Shown: positions 60,571-64,000 of the stretch, piece after piece | Layout: each line of letters opens with the position of its first letter | How positions within the stretch are numbered: the stretch's first letter is position 1 | NCBI GenBank assembly: GCA_965279065.1 | Contig: OZ257134.1 | Span: forward strand, 3,224,001-3,288,000 | From: JAKAXS01 sp965279065 | GTDB taxonomy: Bacteria > Pseudomonadota > Alphaproteobacteria > Rhizobiales > Hyphomicrobiaceae | Reading direction: 5' to 3' | DNA length: 64,000 nt | Position numbers and translations under genes: made by a program | The notes under the pieces: generated by a model | What the model saw: the letters and a program-made list of their open reading frames with translations, nothing else | Told to the model about the DNA's origin: nothing | The model's database searches: none

Positions 60571-61134
60571 TCACGGCCACCCTCTGTCGATGCCGCGCGC
60601 CGTCAGCAGCTCGGAAAGCCTTTTGCGCGCATGGAACATGCGGGTCTTCACCGTTCCTTCCGGGATCGCCAGGATCTCCGCCGCCTCGGCCACCGACCTA
60701 TCTTGGTAATAGACAAGATCGAGGATAGTCCTGTGCTCCGCCGACAGCGCCGTCATGCAATCGCGCATGATCTTGCCCTTGTCCTGCTTCTGCAGCTGGA
60801 CCTCTGGCGTATCCGCAGTATCGGCCAGCAGCTCCGCCTCATTGAGCAGCGTGGTCGCTTCGCGACGTTTGCGCATGGCGCTCGCCGCCTTGTTGTGCGC
60901 GATCGACAGCAGCCACGTCAGCGGCTCGGATCGTCCCTCGTAACGGCCGGCGCTCTGCCATGCCGCTAGAAAGACTTCATTCATCACCTCTTCGGCCATG
61001 GCCCGGTTTCCCATCATCCGTTCCAGAAAACGATGCAGGCGCGTGCTGTGGCGCACATAGAGCTGCTCCAATGCCCGTTTGTCACCGCGGGCGACGGCGT
61101 TCAACAAATCCCGGTCGTCCATTGCAGACGTCAT
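60571..61134 (-). CDS. ECF-type RNA polymerase sigma factor
   Basis: This 187-residue sigma-70 family ECF factor has region 2 (LYVRHSTRLHRFLERMMGN, EEVMNEVFLAAWQ) and region 4 (LSAEHRTILDLVYYQDRS, AILAIPEGTVKTRM). It would direct RNA polymerase to its own promoter set under control of the anti-sigma factor encoded directly after it. The ATG at 61134 is preceded by a weak GCGGG site; five codons later there is another ATG. The frame upstream has no features of a protein. The likely targets are its own operon and the divergent secreted protein. Confidence 0.9.
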   Translation of the reverse strand: MTSAMDDRDLLNAVARGDKRALEQLYVRHSTRLHRFLERMMGNRAMAEEVMNEVFLAAWQSAGRYEGRSEPLTWLLSIAHNKAASAMRKRREATTLLNEAELLADTADTPEVQLQKQDKGKIMRDCMTALSAEHRTILDLVYYQDRSVAEAAEILAIPEGTVKTRMFHARKRLSELLTARGIDRGWP

Positions 61135-61328
61135 TTTTAGCCCGCGGGAGGTAAGTCGCTGGAACACTCCAATTGGTTCATTCCACGAGTAACGGTGGCA
61201 ATCGAGCGAAAACGGCGGCGACAGACAGGCAAAAAATATTTGCACCGTCTGTGAACCGATCTCCCCGACGCCGCGACCGACATGGCGAAGAGGCGCATAT
61301 CGCGCCGCAGCTCCTGTGGAGACACGCC

Positions 61329-64000
61329 ATGACGTCTAAGAAGTTTAATGTGAGCCGTCTGATCGGTATCTCGTTCCTCGCCGCTGCAACTGCCTGCCCC
61401 GCCCTGGCTCAGACGGCGTCTGTCCTCCATCGCGGCGACGCGGTCGTCACCGGCTTCTCCGGCAGCCAGGAAGGCGCGTCCCCTGACGGGCTCTTCATTG
61501 ATCTCGACGGCTCCGCCCTGCAGATCATGCCGCTGCAGCCGAACGCGCCTCCAACAGCGCAGCTGATCAACGGGGCGCCAGGGCTACAGATCAGGGCGGC
61601 AGACACCGGGCAGGTCTTTGCACTCGCCATCGACGATGGCCTGAAACCCAGCGTCGTCGGAGTCACACCGAATATCTACGCCGGCGCGACCTCGGCCTAC
61701 GGCTTGCGGATTGTCGTGCCGCAAGAGGGCCAGCCGAAACGCGTGCGAAAAGGCCACCCCGACGCCGAGTGGATGGCCGGACAGTTTGGCAAGAACGGCG
61801 GCCCTGGCAGCATCTGGAAGGTCGACGGCACCACCGGCGCCGTATCGTTGTTCGCGACGCTACCGGGCAACAGCGGTCCCGGCGTCGGCGACATCGCCTA
61901 TGACACCTCGTCCCTGAACTTCTACGTCTCGGATCTCGACACCGGTTTGATTCATCGCATCGATTCGTCCGGCAATCTCCTCGATGCCTTCGACCACGGC
62001 GTGAAGGCGCGTGACGCCGCCGGCCTGCCTCCCGTTGCCGACGACGGCGCCACCATGGACATCCGCAATCCGGGCTTCGACAGCGAAGATCCGGCCACCT
62101 GGCGCTTCACTCAGCCCGAGCGCCGCGTATGGGGCTTGGCCGTCAACGGCGGCCGCCTCTACTACGCCGTCGCCGAAGGCCCCTCCATTTGGTCCGTTTC
62201 CATCAAGCTCGATGGATCGTTCGGCAACGATGCCAGGCGTGAATTCGAGATCCCCGGCACGCCAGACAATCACCCGGTCTCCGACATCGCCTTCGACGGC
62301 CAGGGCATGATGTATGTAGCCCAGCGCGGCGACATTCGCGGCAATCACGACGACAAGTCGTTCACCGAGCCCAAGTCTTCCGTAGTGTTCCGCTACCGGC
62401 GTGAGATCGACGACAAGTCAACGCCAGGTGTGTGGGTTCCCGTTCCCGAAGAATTCGCAGTCGGCTTCCCACCCGATCACCGCAACACCTCCGGCGGCAT
62501 CGCCCTCGGCTACGGCTATGACGCCGCCGGTCAGATGCGGACGGGCCAGTGCGGCGCGACGCTCTGGTCGACCGGCGACAACCTGCGCGAAGGGGTCGAG
62601 GGCGCCGGCACCGGCGCCGTTCACGGCTTGCAGGGCAGCGATCGCTTGCTGGTGCGGCCCGACAACGAGCCGCCCACCAAATCCTTCTTCGTCGACTACT
62701 ACGCCGGCCGACCCATCGACGCAGGCACGTCCGGCCACGTCGGCGATGTCGAGATCTGGCAGCCATGCGATCAGGCCAGCTACGGCTACGGCCCGCTCTA
62801 CGCGCCTCTGCCGTATCTGCCCCCAGGCTTTGTGCCGCCGCTCTACGATCCACCCGGCGTAGGCACGGACTGGGACTTCAACCTCGCCGTCGACAAGGCC
62901 GCAACACCATTCGCGTGTGCTCCAGGCGGCGCAGGCTTCCTGTGCAGCTACACAGTGCGTGTGACGAACACCGGCCCTGACCCCTACATCGGCCCGGTCA
63001 CGCTCCACGACAAACTGATCGCGGCCCCCGCCGGCGCTACCATGGCGTTCAACGATCCGCCCTGGGCGTGCCTCTCTGGATCGCCGACCGACTACACCTG
63101 TACGTATCCGATGGCCGTCCTGTGGCCCGGCTCGTCGGTGGACCTGAAGGTCTCCGTCGATACGCCCGCACCTGCGCCCGTGTGCTCGCTCGACAACACG
63201 GCACACCTGCAATGGTCAGGTCCCGGCGACGCCAACCCCGGTGACGATTTCGCCTGGGCAACGGCTGGCATACCGGCAGGTCATTGCCCGCCCGTCGCTG
63301 GCGAGAAGACAAACCTCAAACTTTCAAAGATCGCTTGGAAGCCGATCTGCACCGACAAGGTGGGTCACTTCGAGTGCGAGTACGCGGTGCAAGTTCGCAA
63401 CGACGGCGGCGCCGTCTACAATGGCGACATCAAAATCGACGAGACCATCCCCGTCGGCACAACACCGACGTTCTTCATCGGCGGCACCGGCTCCTGCACC
63501 AACGTCGCGCCTTACAGCTGCACGTTCGCCAACGATGTGTTGGCACCCGGCGCAGCCCGGGTCTTCGGGGTGAGTTTGAAAGTCCCGAAAAACATGGCAG
63601 ACGACCTCGCCTGCCAGGCGACGAACAAGGCCAAGATCGTCGAGGCCGCAGGCAACACGGATCTCAATACCGATGCCACCGATGACGAGGCCGAAGCCAC
63701 AGCCACGATCCCAGGCACTCTGCAACAGTGCCCCGATCAGAAGCTGAGCAACTTGAAGATCAAGAAAACCGAGGCGACGGGCGCCTACTGCCCGCCCGTC
63801 GGCGGCAACTGGGAATGCAAGTTCAACATCACAGTCCAGAACTTCGGCAAGCCCATGAACAACCAGGTGCGCTTCATTGATGCGTTGCCTGCGGGCGCGC
63901 CGGCGGGCACGACGGCCACGTTCGCCACGCCGGCCGGCTGGTCGTGCAATCTGGCGTTCTTCCCGCTTTACGTCTGCCAGAGCGCCAACCCCGGCTTCTC
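61329..64000 (+). CDS. Large secreted beta-propeller and DUF11-repeat protein, incomplete at the right edge
   Basis: The frame is open from 61329 to the end (890 residues so far). It has a signal peptide (LIGISFLAAATACPALAQ) and a propeller-like region to about residue 500 (GDIAYDTSSLNFYVSDLDTG, VSDIAFDGQGMMYVAQRGD). At least three DUF11-type immunoglobulin-like repeats with paired cysteines follow. Each repeat has a CxY/F core: FLCSYTVRVTNTGPD, FECEYAVQVRNDGG, WECKFNITVQNFGK. Such proteins are surface-displayed or secreted adhesins and scaffolds. It diverges from the ECF-subtilase operon, so protease processing or ECF control is plausible. The C-terminal anchoring part is beyond the window. 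Confidence 0.8.
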   Translation, partial: MTSKKFNVSRLIGISFLAAATACPALAQTASVLHRGDAVVTGFSGSQEGASPDGLFIDLDGSALQIMPLQPNAPPTAQLINGAPGLQIRAADTGQVFALAIDDGLKPSVVGVTPNIYAGATSAYGLRIVVPQEGQPKRVRKGHPDAEWMAGQFGKNGGPGSIWKVDGTTGAVSLFATLPGNSGPGVGDIAYDTSSLNFYVSDLDTGLIHRIDSSGNLLDAFDHGVKARDAAGLPPVADDGATMDIRNPGFDSEDPATWRFTQPERRVWGLAVNGGRLYYAVAEGPSIWSVSIKLDGSFGNDARREFEIPGTPDNHPVSDIAFDGQGMMYVAQRGDIRGNHDDKSFTEPKSSVVFRYRREIDDKSTPGVWVPVPEEFAVGFPPDHRNTSGGIALGYGYDAAGQMRTGQCGATLWSTGDNLREGVEGAGTGAVHGLQGSDRLLVRPDNEPPTKSFFVDYYAGRPIDAGTSGHVGDVEIWQPCDQASYGYGPLYAPLPYLPPGFVPPLYDPPGVGTDWDFNLAVDKAATPFACAPGGAGFLCSYTVRVTNTGPDPYIGPVTLHDKLIAAPAGATMAFNDPPWACLSGSPTDYTCTYPMAVLWPGSSVDLKVSVDTPAPAPVCSLDNTAHLQWSGPGDANPGDDFAWATAGIPAGHCPPVAGEKTNLKLSKIAWKPICTDKVGHFECEYAVQVRNDGGAVYNGDIKIDETIPVGTTPTFFIGGTGSCTNVAPYSCTFANDVLAPGAARVFGVSLKVPKNMADDLACQATNKAKIVEAAGNTDLNTDATDDEAEATATIPGTLQQCPDQKLSNLKIKKTEATGAYCPPVGGNWECKFNITVQNFGKPMNNQVRFIDALPAGAPAGTTATFATPAGWSCNLAFFPLYVCQSANPGF

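Overview
The window looks like part of the chromosome of a methylotrophic or short-chain-alkane-using alphaproteobacterium, probably of the Hyphomicrobiales. The evidence is GC-rich coding, an alphaproteobacterial-type initiator tRNA, three PQQ alcohol dehydrogenases with the lanthanide-type Asp, a complete beta-hydroxyaspartate cycle and a PrmABCD-type soluble di-iron propane monooxygenase. The genus cannot be fixed from the sequence.

Layout. (1) 1-4.9 kb: accessory edge. It holds a two-gene unit (small three-helix membrane protein plus membrane-anchored caspase-like protein), a slightly degenerate tRNA-fMet, decayed coding debris and a 40-codon gene. (2) 5-25 kb: a C2 module. It holds PQQ alcohol dehydrogenase 1, an aquaporin / aldehyde dehydrogenase / pyruvate kinase operon, a sigma54 activator, an IclR regulator (BhcR-like), glycolate oxidase GlcDEF, bhcABCD and a lactate/glycolate permease. 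Together these can take a C2 diol or glycolate to glyoxylate and then oxaloacetate. (3) 25-34 kb: a porin co-directional with the permease, a second sigma54 activator with a changed GAFTGA loop, and a Rieske protein followed by PQQ alcohol dehydrogenase 3 and two secreted proteins. (4) 34-49 kb, minus strand: a YdeP-type molybdopterin oxidoreductase, then a long operon read from 48.8 kb. Its order is alcohol dehydrogenase, two small unknown proteins, PrmABCD, amidohydrolase, DUF59 protein, GroEL-like PrmG, a PQQ-catabolism beta-propeller, cytochrome c PedF and an XoxJ-like binding protein. (5) 49-53.4 kb, plus strand: the activator PrmR and PQQ alcohol dehydrogenase 2. (6) 53.4-64 kb: a VWA-like DUF1194 protein, an AHSA1 protein, an alpha/beta hydrolase, a PlsB-like acyltransferase, an ECF sigma / anti-sigma / subtilase operon, and a large secreted beta-propeller plus DUF11 protein that runs off the right edge.

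How it fits together. Canonical sigma54 (-24/-12) promoters precede PQQ-ADH1, the aquaporin operon, the porin/permease pair, the adh-prm operon and PQQ-ADH2, with a weaker one before Rieske/PQQ-ADH3. Three AcoR-type sigma54 activators lie among them, so much of 5-53 kb behaves as one sigma54 regulon for C2/C3 alcohol and propane use. Propane would be hydroxylated by PrmABCD, the alcohols oxidised by PQQ enzymes through PedF or the Rieske protein, and C2 acids assimilated by GlcDEF and Bhc. A 14-nt direct repeat of the tRNA-fMet 3' end at 4108 and 33997 brackets region 2-3 and could mark an old insertion. The most unexpected observation is that the periplasmic tail of the anti-sigma factor resembles the prodomain of the subtilase encoded next to it.
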